In this document: piece after piece, positions 50,778 to 60,700 of the stretch | How the letters are laid out: each line of letters opens with the position of its first letter | Numbering within the stretch: position 1 is the stretch's first letter | Source of the DNA: Actinomycetes bacterium | Lineage (GTDB): Bacteria; Actinomycetota; Acidimicrobiia; Acidimicrobiales; Ilumatobacteraceae | NCBI GenBank assembly: GCA_029782355.1 | Contig: JAKOUY010000016.1 | Coordinates: forward strand, 558,001-622,000 | Length of the DNA stretch: 64,000 bases | Direction of reading: 5' to 3' | Notes under the pieces: model-generated | Database searches by the model: none | Told to the model about the DNA's origin: nothing | Seen by the model: the letters and a program-made list of their open reading frames with translations, nothing else | Position numbers and translations under genes: made by a program

Positions 50778-52646
50778 GTGGCCAAGCTGACGACGACCAA
50801 GCCCTGGCAGCACGCCCTGGTCGGGCTGACCGTCGCCGGCAGCAGCGTGGCCGGCTTCGCCGGGCTGTTCGAACCCCGGCCGGAGCAGTTCGACGCCAAG
50901 ACCGTCGTCGTCCAGCCCGACGGCGCCACCGGCCTGCGGATCACCGAGTACGTCGACGAGGACTTCGGTCGGTCGTCGCGCCACGGCTACGAGCGGATCG
51001 TCCCCAACGACTTCGGCGTGCCCCAGGACGTGGTCGCCACCTCGCCGGACGCGCCCGATCAGGTGGCGGTCCGCCAGGGGTTCGGCAGCGAGTGCGAGGT
51101 CGCCGACGCCAGCGAGTGCACGATCATCCGCATCGGGGACCCGTCCCAGACCGTCTCCGGCCAGCACCGCTACGAGCTGGCCTACACCCTCCCCGCCGCC
51201 CACCTCGACGCCAACCAGCTGGCCCTCGACGTCATCGGCACCCACGAACGATTGCGGACGACCCGCTTCGACCTGATCGTCACCGGGTTCGAGTTGCAGG
51301 ACCCGCTGTGCAACGTCGGCGAGACCGGGGCCATCGGCGGCTGCACGCTGGCGGCCGGCGAGGTGGGCGGCCGGCGGGTGTACCGGGCCAGCTTCCAGCC
51401 CCTGCAGCCCGGCCAGGGCATCACCATCGGTGGCACCGTCTCCGGGCGCCCGGCACCGGCGGCGCTCGATGCACCGGCCCTCGCCCCCCGCCGCTCGTCA
51501 AACAACACGCCGATGGGCGCCACCATGCTGGGCCTCGGGGCACTGGTGGGTGGCGCCGTGTTCGTCGGTGCCCGCCGCGTCGGACGCAACGTGGTCGCCG
51601 GTTCCGGTGCCGCCGACGCGGCCTATGGCGGCGGCCCGCCCCGGTCCGAGGTCGTCCCACCACCTCCCGGATCGCCGCTCCCGCCGCCCACCTCGACGCC
51701 CATCGACGAGGCCCCCACCCGGCTGGTAACCGACGACGAGCTGGCTCGCATGGCCACCGTCGAGTTCGTCCCGCCGACGGGCGTCCAGCCGTGGCAGGGG
51801 GCCGTGGTGCTGGGGGAGAAGGTCGACCAGGGGACGGTGGGTGCGTGGTTCAGCGGGCTGGCGGCGCGCGAGGTGATCACGCTGGAGAACGCCGACCGGG
51901 TGACCACCATGAGACGAGGCCGGCACATCGACGCAGTCAGCGCCCAGGAGGCCGAGATCCTCCGGACCGCATTCGGCGACCGTGACGAGGTCGTCCTCGG
52001 TTCCTACGATCCCGCCTTCGCCCAGGCTTGGGGTGCGGTGCGCTCCTTCCAGCGCCAGGAGGTGGCCGGCGGCGGGTTCTGGCAGCGCTTCTCGCCGCGC
52101 CCGGCGGGGGTGGGCAGCGGGATGATCGGCTTCGTCGTCGTCGGGGTGTGGTTGCTGTTCACCGTGGGGTCCGGCGCCGCGGCCGCGCTCGGCCGGGTCG
52201 GCGGGTGGTTGCCGGCCCTGGCCTTCGCCTCGATCCTGCCAGCGGTCGCTGCCTTCGTCATGTACCGCTCGCTGCTGCCGTCGCGCACGGCCCGCGGCTC
52301 GGCGGTGGCCCTGCGCACCGAGTCCTTCCGCCGCTTCCTGGCCGCCAGCGAGGGCAAGCACGTCGAGTGGGCCTGGCAGCACGGCCTGTTCCGCGAGTAC
52401 TCGGCATGGGCCGTGGCCCTGGGCGAAGCACGCGCCTGGCAGCACGCCATGCAGGCCTCCGGCATCGTCCCCGAGGCCGAGTACCACCGCGGCCCGATGG
52501 TGGTGTGGTACGCCGGACCGCAGATCCACAGCACCACCGTGCGCCCGGCACCCAGCGGCGGTGGCGGAGGCGGAGGCGGCTTCGGCGGGTTCTCCGGCGG
52601 CAGCGTCGGCGGGGGCGGCGGGGGCGGCGGTTCCGGCTCCTGGTGA
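50778..52646 (+). CDS. DUF2207 membrane protein with glycine-rich tail
   Basis: 622 residues. A non-cleaved signal or first helix (about 12-30) is followed by an extracellular domain of about 200 residues, a TM helix near 255-270, a Pro-rich cytoplasmic part, two more helices near 452-495 and a C-terminal glycine-rich tail (GGGGGGG, GGSVGGGG). This layout is DUF2207. The role is unknown. Only one gene; the next starts 78 bases on. Confidence 0.82.
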   Translation: MAKLTTTKPWQHALVGLTVAGSSVAGFAGLFEPRPEQFDAKTVVVQPDGATGLRITEYVDEDFGRSSRHGYERIVPNDFGVPQDVVATSPDAPDQVAVRQGFGSECEVADASECTIIRIGDPSQTVSGQHRYELAYTLPAAHLDANQLALDVIGTHERLRTTRFDLIVTGFELQDPLCNVGETGAIGGCTLAAGEVGGRRVYRASFQPLQPGQGITIGGTVSGRPAPAALDAPALAPRRSSNNTPMGATMLGLGALVGGAVFVGARRVGRNVVAGSGAADAAYGGGPPRSEVVPPPPGSPLPPPTSTPIDEAPTRLVTDDELARMATVEFVPPTGVQPWQGAVVLGEKVDQGTVGAWFSGLAAREVITLENADRVTTMRRGRHIDAVSAQEAEILRTAFGDRDEVVLGSYDPAFAQAWGAVRSFQRQEVAGGGFWQRFSPRPAGVGSGMIGFVVVGVWLLFTVGSGAAAALGRVGGWLPALAFASILPAVAAFVMYRSLLPSRTARGSAVALRTESFRRFLAASEGKHVEWAWQHGLFREYSAWAVALGEARAWQHAMQASGIVPEAEYHRGPMVVWYAGPQIHSTTVRPAPSGGGGGGGGFGGFSGGSVGGGGGGGGSGSW

Positions 52647-52709
52647 GCCGCCGGTGCTCGGTGCGGGCGCCGGCCGACCTCGGATCGGATCGCCCGGCGA
52701 CCGCCTGGG

Positions 52710-52715
52710 TACGGT
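52710..52715 (+). promoter_or_regulatory. -10-like box TACGGT before the amidohydrolase gene
   Basis: TACGGT ends 8 bases before ATG 52724 with no ribosome site. Consistent with a leaderless start. Confidence 0.4.
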
Positions 52716-52723
52716 GGCCGGCG

Positions 52724-53614
52724 ATGAGCATGCCCACCGATGTCGGGATCGTCGATTGCATGATCGGCTTCCCGAGCACCAACCCGTACGAGAACTACGC
52801 CTTCTTCCGCGACAACATCAAGGATCCGGCGAGCAAGGCGACGACCTTCCCGGTCGAGTACCTGTTCAAGCACAACGTCCCCGGAGCGATCGAGGCCGAG
52901 GTCGACCCGATCGCCACCACCCTCGGACAGATGGACCAGTACGGCATCGAGGTCGGCCTGATCGGCTGCCAGGACCCGGTCGGCCAGCAGGCCCTGGCCG
53001 AGCACCCGACGCGTTTCGCGGCCTCGGTGCACGTCGACCCCAACGACGTGGTCGGCGCGGTGCGCTCGATCCGTGAGGCCGCGGCACGCTACGACGTGCG
53101 CGCCGTGGGTGCATTCCCGGCCGGTTGCACCCCCCAGGTGCCGATCGCCGACGCCAAGTGGTACCCGGTGTACGCCACCTGCGTCGAGCTCGGCCTGCCG
53201 ATCTTCATGTGCGCCGGCATTCCCGGACCGCGGCTGCCCAGCATGTGCCAGCACGTCGAGATGATCGACATCGTCTGCTACGACTTCCCCGAGCTCGTCT
53301 TCGTCACCCGCCACGGCTGCCAGCCGTGGACCGAGCTGATGGTCAAGCTGATGCTGAAGTGGCCCAACCTGCACTACTCGACCAGCGCCTTCGCCCCCAA
53401 GCACTACGACCCGCGGATCATCGACTACGCCAACACCCGCGGCGCCGACCGGGTGATCTACGCCGGCTACTTCCCGATGGGCCTGACCCTGACGCGGATC
53501 ATGACCGACATGCCGAACGTCCTGTTCCACGACGACGTGTGGCCGAAGTTCCTGCGCGACAACGCCCGGCGCGTCCTGCAGCTCGACACCCGGCCACTCG
53601 GCGGTGGGGCGTGA
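52724..53614 (+). CDS. Amidohydrolase-family (amidohydrolase_2) metal-dependent hydrolase
   Basis: 296-residue TIM-barrel protein of the amidohydrolase_2/ACMSD-like group. Segments VFVTRHGCQPWTELMVKLMLKWPNL and RVIYAGYFPMG are typical of the later barrel strands. The usual N-terminal HxH is not obvious: it starts IVDCMIGFPS, so metal binding may be altered. The substrate is unknown. The stop overlaps the SDR gene, implying a joint pathway. Confidence 0.8.
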   Translation: MSMPTDVGIVDCMIGFPSTNPYENYAFFRDNIKDPASKATTFPVEYLFKHNVPGAIEAEVDPIATTLGQMDQYGIEVGLIGCQDPVGQQALAEHPTRFAASVHVDPNDVVGAVRSIREAAARYDVRAVGAFPAGCTPQVPIADAKWYPVYATCVELGLPIFMCAGIPGPRLPSMCQHVEMIDIVCYDFPELVFVTRHGCQPWTELMVKLMLKWPNLHYSTSAFAPKHYDPRIIDYANTRGADRVIYAGYFPMGLTLTRIMTDMPNVLFHDDVWPKFLRDNARRVLQLDTRPLGGGA

Positions 53615-54552
53615 GCCTCGGGTTCGAGTCGACCACCGACGAGGTGCTCGACGGGGTCGACCTCGCCGGTCGCACCGTGCTGGTCACCGGGGCGTCGGCA
53701 GGGTTGGGGGAGGAGACCACCCGGGCGCTGGCCACCCACGGTGCCCGGGTGATCATGGCGGTGCGCGACCTCGACCGCGGCCGGGCGGCCGCCGAGCGGA
53801 TCCGCGCCGGCGCGTCGGGCGCGGTCGAGCTGGAGCTGGGGCAGGTCGATCTGGCGTCGCTGGCCAGCGTGCGCGCCTTCGCCGACGAGGTGCTCGGTCG
53901 TCACGACCGTCTCGACGTGCTGATCAACAACGCCGGGCTGATGGCCTGCCCGTTCGGGCGCACCGTCGACGGCCACGAGCTGCAGTGGGGCACGAACCAT
54001 CTCGGCCACTTCCTGCTGGCCAACCTGCTGCGTCCGGCACTGCTCGGCGGCTCGTCGTCGCGGGTGGTGTCACTGAGCTCGCGCGGCCACGCCTTCGCCG
54101 ACATCGACCTGACCGACCCCGGGTTCGACCGAACCGAGTACACCCCGTTCATCGGCTACGGGCGGGCCAAGACGGCCAACGCCCTGTTCGCCGTGGGCTG
54201 GGACCGCCGCTACGGGGCGTCGGGCAGCCACGCCTACGCCGTTCACCCCGGCGGGATCCACACCGAACTCGGCCGGCACATGACCGCCGACACCGTGGCC
54301 AGCCTGTCCGAGCGCCTGCGCCAGGGCGGGCGGGTGTTCCGCTGGAAGACCGTGCCGCAAGGGGCGGCCACCTCGGTGTGGGCGGCCACCGCCCCCGAGC
54401 TGGCCGACCACGGCGGGGCCTACCTGGAGGACTGCCACGTCGCCCCGGTCACCGGCCCCGCCGACGACCACGGCGTGCTGAGCTACGCCATCGACCCGTC
54501 GCGCGCCGACGCCCTGTGGGACTCCTCCGCGGAGGCCGTCGGGCTGGACTGA
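53611..54552 (+). CDS. Short-chain dehydrogenase/reductase
   Basis: 313-residue NAD(P)-dependent SDR of the retinol-dehydrogenase/WWOX-like kind. TGASAGLG is the nucleotide loop, NNAG at about 108-111, catalytic Ser in VVSLSSRG and YGRAK holds Tyr and Lys. GTG 53611 overlaps the amidohydrolase stop. Substrate not known; a linked oxidation-hydrolysis path is possible. Confidence 0.9.
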   Translation: MSLGFESTTDEVLDGVDLAGRTVLVTGASAGLGEETTRALATHGARVIMAVRDLDRGRAAAERIRAGASGAVELELGQVDLASLASVRAFADEVLGRHDRLDVLINNAGLMACPFGRTVDGHELQWGTNHLGHFLLANLLRPALLGGSSSRVVSLSSRGHAFADIDLTDPGFDRTEYTPFIGYGRAKTANALFAVGWDRRYGASGSHAYAVHPGGIHTELGRHMTADTVASLSERLRQGGRVFRWKTVPQGAATSVWAATAPELADHGGAYLEDCHVAPVTGPADDHGVLSYAIDPSRADALWDSSAEAVGLD

Positions 54553-54634
54553 GCACCAGGAACTGGGCCGGTGCACCGACCCGGACGTGCTACGACCATC
54601 GACCACTGGTCGATCGCGCCCGGCGACCGTCACG

Positions 54635-55096
54635 ATGACGGCCATGACCACCACACCGATCACCACACCCCGCACCACCAACGTCAACTGGCCGCGCCGC
54701 CGGACTGCCCGCCTGGCAGCCGTGCTGCTGGCGACCACCCTCGCGCCGGCATCTGCGCTGCTGGGCGCCGCCGACGCAGCGGCCAAGGGCCGAACGGTGA
54801 CCCGCATCGGGCGCTGCAGCAACGGGGCGACCTGGAAGCTGAAGGCCAACACGGAGGACGGCGGCCGGATCGGCGTCGAGTTCGAGGTCGACGCCAACCG
54901 CAACGGCCAGCGTTGGTCGGTCGTGCTGACCGACAACGGCGCCGTCGTGTTCAGCGGGGTTCGCACCACGCTGGCGCCGAGTGGATCCTTCTCCGTCGAG
55001 CGGCGGATCGTCGATCGCCCCGGAGTCGACCACCTCACGGCTCGCGCCGTGCGGCTGGCCACGGGCGCGACGTGTCGTGGCTCGCTGGACTTCTGA
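54635..55096 (+). CDS. Small secreted protein of unknown function
   Basis: 153 residues from ATG 54635 (or ATG 54644). Signal peptide with twin-Arg-like RRRTARLAAVLLATTLAPASALLGA followed by AAA-KG cleavage context. The mature part of about 100 residues is beta-rich (RIGRCSNGATWKLKANTEDGGRIGVEFEVD...) with two cysteines that could pair. No family assigned. The next gene follows at once. Confidence 0.65.
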   Translation: MTAMTTTPITTPRTTNVNWPRRRTARLAAVLLATTLAPASALLGAADAAAKGRTVTRIGRCSNGATWKLKANTEDGGRIGVEFEVDANRNGQRWSVVLTDNGAVVFSGVRTTLAPSGSFSVERRIVDRPGVDHLTARAVRLATGATCRGSLDF

Positions 55097-55106
55097 TTGG
55101 GACGAG

Positions 55107-55586
55107 GTGCCGGTGGTGCTCCATGCCGGAGCGCCACCGGCGGCGGGCCACCGGGCGGTGGCCCGCCGGGCCGCGTGGGTGCTCGGCGTCTTCCTGACGG
55201 TGCTCGCGCTGGCCGTCCCGCTGTGGTCGGCGCGCACGATGCTGGTCCCCGGCCTCGGCCGGCGGGCCGATTCGATCTGGCTCCCGCCGTCGCCCGCCGC
55301 CAGCGCCCCGACCACGACGTCGACCACGACGTCGACCACGTCGACAACGACGAGCACGACGAGCACGACGAGCACGTCGACCACGACGAGCACGACGACC
55401 ACGATGCCGACCACGGCGACGACGATGCCGAGCACGGCGCCGGCTCCGTCACCGGCCACGATCGACCGGCGCCGGACCACGTCGACGTCGTCGGGACACT
55501 CGGAGCAGACCGACGATCACGGCGGCCGCCATCGCTCCGGTGACGACGGTTCTGGATCGTCCGGTCGCCACCGCTCGGGAGGGTGA
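55107..55586 (+). CDS. Single-pass membrane protein with Ser/Thr-rich tail
   Basis: 159 residues from GTG 55107. One membrane helix (AAWVLGVFLTVLALAVPLW, about 23-41) is followed by an outer Thr/Ser tract of about 45 residues (coordinates about 55311-55440) and a His/Ser/Gly-rich end. The tract is encoded by ACG-ACG-type codons and looks length-variable. It may be an O-glycosylated or stalk-like surface protein. Function unknown. Confidence 0.55.
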   Translation: MPVVLHAGAPPAAGHRAVARRAAWVLGVFLTVLALAVPLWSARTMLVPGLGRRADSIWLPPSPAASAPTTTSTTTSTTSTTTSTTSTTSTSTTTSTTTTMPTTATTMPSTAPAPSPATIDRRRTTSTSSGHSEQTDDHGGRHRSGDDGSGSSGRHRSGG

Positions 55587-55600
55587 TCGGGCAGGGCGGC

Positions 55601-56239
55601 TCAGCGAGCGGGCAGATGACGTTCGGCCCACAGCGCAGCCTGGGTTCGATCGGTCACCGCCAGGCGCTGGAAGATGTTGGTCAGGTGGGCCTTGACCGTT
55701 CGCTCGGTGATGCCCAGCCGGCGTCCGATCTGCTTGTTGGCCAGACCGTCACGGACGAGGTGGAGGACCTCGGTCTCCCGATCGGTGAGGTCGGCGGCGG
55801 CCGCCGCCCCGCCGCGGCCCGGGCCGCGACGCTGTTCGAGGACGACGCGAGCGGCCTGCGGGTCGAGCGGTGAGCCACCGGCGTGCACCGTGCGGATCGC
55901 CGCCACGATCTGGTCCGGATCGGCGTGCTTCAGCAGGTACCCGACCGCGCCGGCATCGATGGCGTCGAGGATCCGCTGGTGATCGCCGTGCGAGGTGAGC
56001 ACCAGCACGCGCGCGTCGGGGTGTCGCTCGGCGATCGCCCGCGTGGCCGTCACACCGTCCATCACGGGCATCGACAGATCCATCAGCACCACATCGGCGG
56101 CGGTGTGATCGAGCAGGTCGAGCGCGTCCTGCCCGTTCGCTGCGGCGCCGACCAGGCACACGTCGCCCTCCGTGCCCAGCAGTTGTTCCAACCCGGCGCG
56201 GACGATGACGTGGTCGTCGACGACCACGACCCGGATCAC
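55601..56239 (-). CDS. NarL/FixJ-type response regulator
   Basis: 212 residues: receiver domain with DD pair in VVVDDH, phospho-acceptor Asp in VVLMDLSMPVMDG (about 55) and Lys in YLLKHAD; LuxR-type HTH (LTDRETEVLHLVRDGLANKQIGRRLGITERTVKAHLTNIFQRL) at the C-terminus. GTG 56239 overlaps the stop of the sensor kinase gene, so it is the kinase's partner. Confidence 0.95.
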   Translation of the reverse strand: MIRVVVVDDHVIVRAGLEQLLGTEGDVCLVGAAANGQDALDLLDHTAADVVLMDLSMPVMDGVTATRAIAERHPDARVLVLTSHGDHQRILDAIDAGAVGYLLKHADPDQIVAAIRTVHAGGSPLDPQAARVVLEQRRGPGRGGAAAAADLTDRETEVLHLVRDGLANKQIGRRLGITERTVKAHLTNIFQRLAVTDRTQAALWAERHLPAR

Positions 56240-57696
56240 GACCGCCCTCCGCCCCGGTCCCCGGCACCGGCAGGCAGCTCGACGCGCACACGCGTGCCGC
56301 GCCCGGGCGACGACTGCACGGTCAACCCGCCACCGGCGTCACGTACCGTGCCGGCCAGGGCGCGCAGACCGAGATGGCCGGCCCGGTGGCGAGCCTCCAG
56401 CGTGTCGGCATCGAAGCCGACACCGTCGTCGGCGACCTCCATCCGCAGCAGGCCGTCCGTCACCCGAGCGTCGATCGAGGCCGTCGTGGCTCGCGAGTGG
56501 CTGCCGACGTTGCGCAGCGCTTCCTGGGCGACCCGGTAGACCACGTTGGCGACGTGCGGGGCGACGCCGTGGACGGAGGGATCGACGCGGACGTCGACGG
56601 CCACGCCGCGCGTGGCCAGGGTGCCGAGCAGGTCACCGAGCGCGGCGTCCAGGCCCTCGTCGTGCAGGTTGGGCGGGTAGATCTCGACGAGCAACGAGCG
56701 CAGGGCCTTGACGGTGTCGCGGATCCGCCGGGCGCTGTCGTCGAGCACCGGGATGTCGCCACGCTGGCGGTGGGCGGCAGCCAGGGAGAGCGACACGCCG
56801 GTGAGCTCTTGGACGACGCCGTCGTGCAGATCACTGGCGATCCGTCGACGCTCGATCTCCGAGGCGTCGATGGCCCGGCGCAGGAGCCGCTCGCGCTCGG
56901 CCTGTTCGGCACGCAGCCTCCGGGCCAGCGACCAGGCCACGGGGATCTGGATCAGTTCGAGGGCGATCAAGGAGCCGAGGGCGATGGGTGCGAAGCGGGC
57001 CCAGATGCTGCGTCCCACGGCCGTCACCCCGCTGTAGCGGAAGTAGGCCTCGACCAGCAACGGAACGCCGGCGGGGGAGTGAACCCTGGTGTAGACCTCC
57101 AGCAACTTCGACTCGGACTCGAAGGCGTTCTCCGGGAGATCGAGGTTGCTGACGTCGGCGCGCGCCGACCCGGTGGCGAAGACCTCGCGCTTGTCGTCTT
57201 CCAGCGCGAAGCGCCGGCCGATCAGGCGAGCCTCGTCGGAGTACACGATCGTCCCGTCGGCCGCCCACACCTTGACGCGCACGAGGGAGCCATCGAGCAC
57301 GTTGCGCCGGACCGCCGAGTCCAGCCGAGCCAGCGCCGCGGCGTCCGAACGCGGCGGCACCAGCGAGTCGACCAGCAGCGGCTGGACGATCCCGGCGGCG
57401 GCCACGAGGGTCACCCGCCGAGCGTCGCTGATCGCCTGATCGTTGGCCTCGCGCTGGCTGGCCCAGGCGGTGATGATCCCCACGGCGGCGACGGCGATCA
57501 CCCCAGCCAAGGCGAAGCGGGTGACCAGACGGCGGACGTCGACCGGTGTCCGCCCGAGCCGCCGGTCGAGCTCACCGGAGTCCGGGAAGCCCCGCCCGCC
57601 AACCTCTGGCGGTCCGCCGATCTCCGACGCCGGCTTCCGGCGGCGGGTCGGCGGGTCGTCACCTCCGCTGGTCGAGGCACGCCGAAGCCGCACCAC
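56236..57696 (-). CDS. Sensor histidine kinase (NarL-partner, HisKA_3)
   Basis: 486 residues: about 55 cytoplasmic residues, TM helix about 57-77, an extracytoplasmic sensor of about 150 residues, TM about 232-250, then HisKA_3 with the phospho-acceptor His in RRRIASDLHDGVVQELTG, and a HATPase_c with NVGSHS (N-box), DDGVGFD and GLRALAGTV. GTG 57696. The signal sensed is not evident. Coupled to the response regulator. Confidence 0.94.
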   Translation of the reverse strand: MVRLRRASTSGGDDPPTRRRKPASEIGGPPEVGGRGFPDSGELDRRLGRTPVDVRRLVTRFALAGVIAVAAVGIITAWASQREANDQAISDARRVTLVAAAGIVQPLLVDSLVPPRSDAAALARLDSAVRRNVLDGSLVRVKVWAADGTIVYSDEARLIGRRFALEDDKREVFATGSARADVSNLDLPENAFESESKLLEVYTRVHSPAGVPLLVEAYFRYSGVTAVGRSIWARFAPIALGSLIALELIQIPVAWSLARRLRAEQAERERLLRRAIDASEIERRRIASDLHDGVVQELTGVSLSLAAAHRQRGDIPVLDDSARRIRDTVKALRSLLVEIYPPNLHDEGLDAALGDLLGTLATRGVAVDVRVDPSVHGVAPHVANVVYRVAQEALRNVGSHSRATTASIDARVTDGLLRMEVADDGVGFDADTLEARHRAGHLGLRALAGTVRDAGGGLTVQSSPGRGTRVRVELPAGAGDRGGGRS

Positions 57697-57753
57697 GACA
57701 TCTTGACGGGCTCGACGGGGGCCGGCAACGGTCCGATGGTCGTAGTACCGGCG

Positions 57754-60700
57754 TCACGGACCGCCGAACCCGGCGAGCCGGCGGGCCAGCTCGGCGCGGT
57801 ACGTCGCCGCTCGGGTCAGCTTGAGCTGCTCGTAGCCACGGACCTGGTCGGGCAGGCCGGCGATGGCCACCGCGGCGGCGAGGCGCTCGGCGCTCGGCGC
57901 GCTGCCGAGCCCGGCCAGCAGGGTGCTGATCGCCGCCCGGTACTCGGGGATCATCGCCCGCTCCACCCGGCGGACGGCGTTGCGGGCGAACGGGTCGGCC
58001 GGGGTGCCGCGCAGCCGGCGGGCGGTGCGCAGTGCCAGCAGCGCCGGGCGGGCGCTGCGGCCGAGGCGCAGCTTGCGGTGCAGGCCGAGCGCCCGGAGCA
58101 TCGGCGGGTGCAGATGCCAGGTGACGGTGGTGCCCCGGCCGCCGACGGCCTCGGCGGCGGCACGAGCCTCGGGTGCCAGGAGCAGCCGGGCCACCTCGTA
58201 CTCGTCCTTGTAGGCCGTGAGGCGGTGCAGGTTGCGGGCCACCGTCTCGGTGAGCGGATCGTGGCCCAGCGCCTGGACGGGGGCGAGCGCAGCGCGGTAC
58301 TCGGCGGCCGTGGCGGGCGAGTGGTAGGCGGTCAGGTCGGCGGCCAGTCGGTCGATGAGCTGGTCGAGGGTCTCGCACGAGCGTGGCCCGTGGGTGGCCA
58401 GCCCGGCTCGGCGGGCAACGTCGGACGGGTCGGCGACCCAGGCCCGCCCCCAGCGGAAGGCGTCGAGGTTGCGCTCGACGGCGACGCCGTTCAGCTCGAT
58501 GGCCCGCTCGATCGCTGCCGCCCGGACCGGGAGCAGGCCGTGCTGGGCGGCGACTCCGGTCAGGAAGACGTTGACGGTGCTGTCGTCGCCCAGCAGGGCG
58601 CGCACCAGCGGGCCGGCGTCCACCCGGATCTGCCGGTTGGTCGCCTCGGCGATCCGGTCGGCGAGGGCGTCGTGCGGGAAGCCCAGGGCGGGGCGGGCGA
58701 CCATCGCCCCCGTCGGGGTGACCGCCTGGTTGATCACCGCCACGGTGTGCTCGGCGCTGGCCGCGGCGAGCTGGGCGTCGCCGCCGGCGACGAGCTGATC
58801 GAAGGCCAGGAGCACGTCGACCGAACCGGCGCGGGCCCGACCGCCGCCCGCCGGGGTGGTCTGGCTGATGACCAGGTCGCTGACCACCGGACCGCCCTTC
58901 TGCGACAGCCCGGTCTGGTCCAGGCCGCGGACCGACAGCCCGTCGAGCATGGCCGCAGTGCCCAGCACCTGGCTGACGGTCACCACCCCGGTTCCGCCGA
59001 TGCCGCTGAGCCGGATGGTGGTCCGCGGGGCGGTGGCGATCGGCGGATCGGGGATCGCCACGGTGGCCGGCGCGCCAGCCGCCGATGGTGAACGCCCATC
59101 GCGGGCCGCGCCGGTGACGGTGACTGTGGCGAAGGCCGGGCAATCGCCCACCAGGCAGCTCAGGTCGAGGTTGCACGAGTGCTGATCGATGCGTGTCGCC
59201 CGGCCGCCGGGCGTGTCCACCGGTTGCAGCGACAGGCAGTTGCTGCGCGCCGCGCAGTCGCCGCACCCTTCGCAGACCCGCTCGTTGATGATCACCCGCG
59301 TCGCCGGTGTCGTGAGCAGACCGCGCTTGCGGTCCCGCCGCTTCTCGGCAGCGCACTGCTGGTCGTGGATCAGCACCGTGCACCCGGGCACCGCCGCCAA
59401 CACCTGCTGGGCCTCGACCACCCGGCTGCGGTCCCACACCTCGACGTCGCCGGGCAGCCCGGTCGCCATCGTGCGCGCCCGGTCGTCGGTGGTCACCATC
59501 ACCCGGGTCACCCCCTCGGCGCGCAGCCCGGCGACGAGCGGGGCGAGCTCCATCCGCCCAACGGCGTCCTGCCCCCCGGTCATGGCCACCGCCCCGTTCA
59601 GCAGGATCTTGTAGGTGATGTTCACGCCAGCGGCAACCGCGGCGCGGATCGCCAGCCAGCCGCTGTGGAACATGGTCCCGTCGCCGAGGTTCTGGATCAG
59701 GTGATCGGTGGACACGAACGGGGCCATCCCGATCCACGGCGCGCCTTCGCCGCCCATCGCCCCGACGCCGACGATCGAGCCGACGCGCTCGGGATCGAGG
59801 AACATCGCCATGGTGTGGCAGCCGATGCCGGCGCCGACGAGGCTGCCGGGGGGTGCCTGGGTCGAGGTGTTGTGCGGGCATCCGCTGCAGAAGTAGGGCG
59901 TGCGTTGCACGCCGAGCGGGATCAGCTGGCGCGGCGGGCGCGGGGCGCGCAGGCGGTCGGTCCCGAGGCGGCCGGCCAGTCGATCGTGCAGCCGCTCGGC
60001 GATCCGGTCGGCGTTCAGCACGCCGCTCACCGGGAACACGGCGTTGCCCGCGTCGTCCTGCTTGCCGGTCACCCGTGGCCGCCGGCTCAGCCCGTAGAGC
60101 GCATCCTTGACCAGCCGTTCCAGCGTCGGCTGCTTCTCCTCGACGACGACGACCTCCTCGACCGTCGCGCACAGCTCGGCGAGGTGGTGCGGATCGAGGG
60201 GATGGAGCAAGCCGATCTTCACCAGGCGGATCCCGGCGTGGCGGAGGTCGGCCGGCGAGGACAGGCCGAGGACCTCCAGGGCGGCGACGACGTCGACGTA
60301 GGTGTGCCCGGCGGCGACGATGGCCAGCCAGTCCGCCGGGCCGGTGACCGTGGCCCGGTTGAGCCCGTTGTCCACGCCGTAGCGGCGGGCCAGCGGGAGG
60401 CGGATCTCGTGGTGCTGGCGTTCGAGCTCGAGCGAGGCGGGCGTGATCAGCCGGCCGTCGGGCTGCGGCACCCATGGGCGGCCGTCGATCTCGACGACCG
60501 GCAGGATCGGCTCGGCCTCCCCGTCGACCAGCTCGACGGTCCCGGTGCCGTCGGCCACCGACTCGACGACGCGCATCGCCGTCCACGAGCCGCTGGCCCG
60601 GGACATGGCGATGGCGTGGCGGCCGAGCTCGACGGCGTCCTGGACGTCACCGGGGCACAGCACCGGGATGTGCAGGGCCAGCAGGGTCGCCTCGGCGGTG

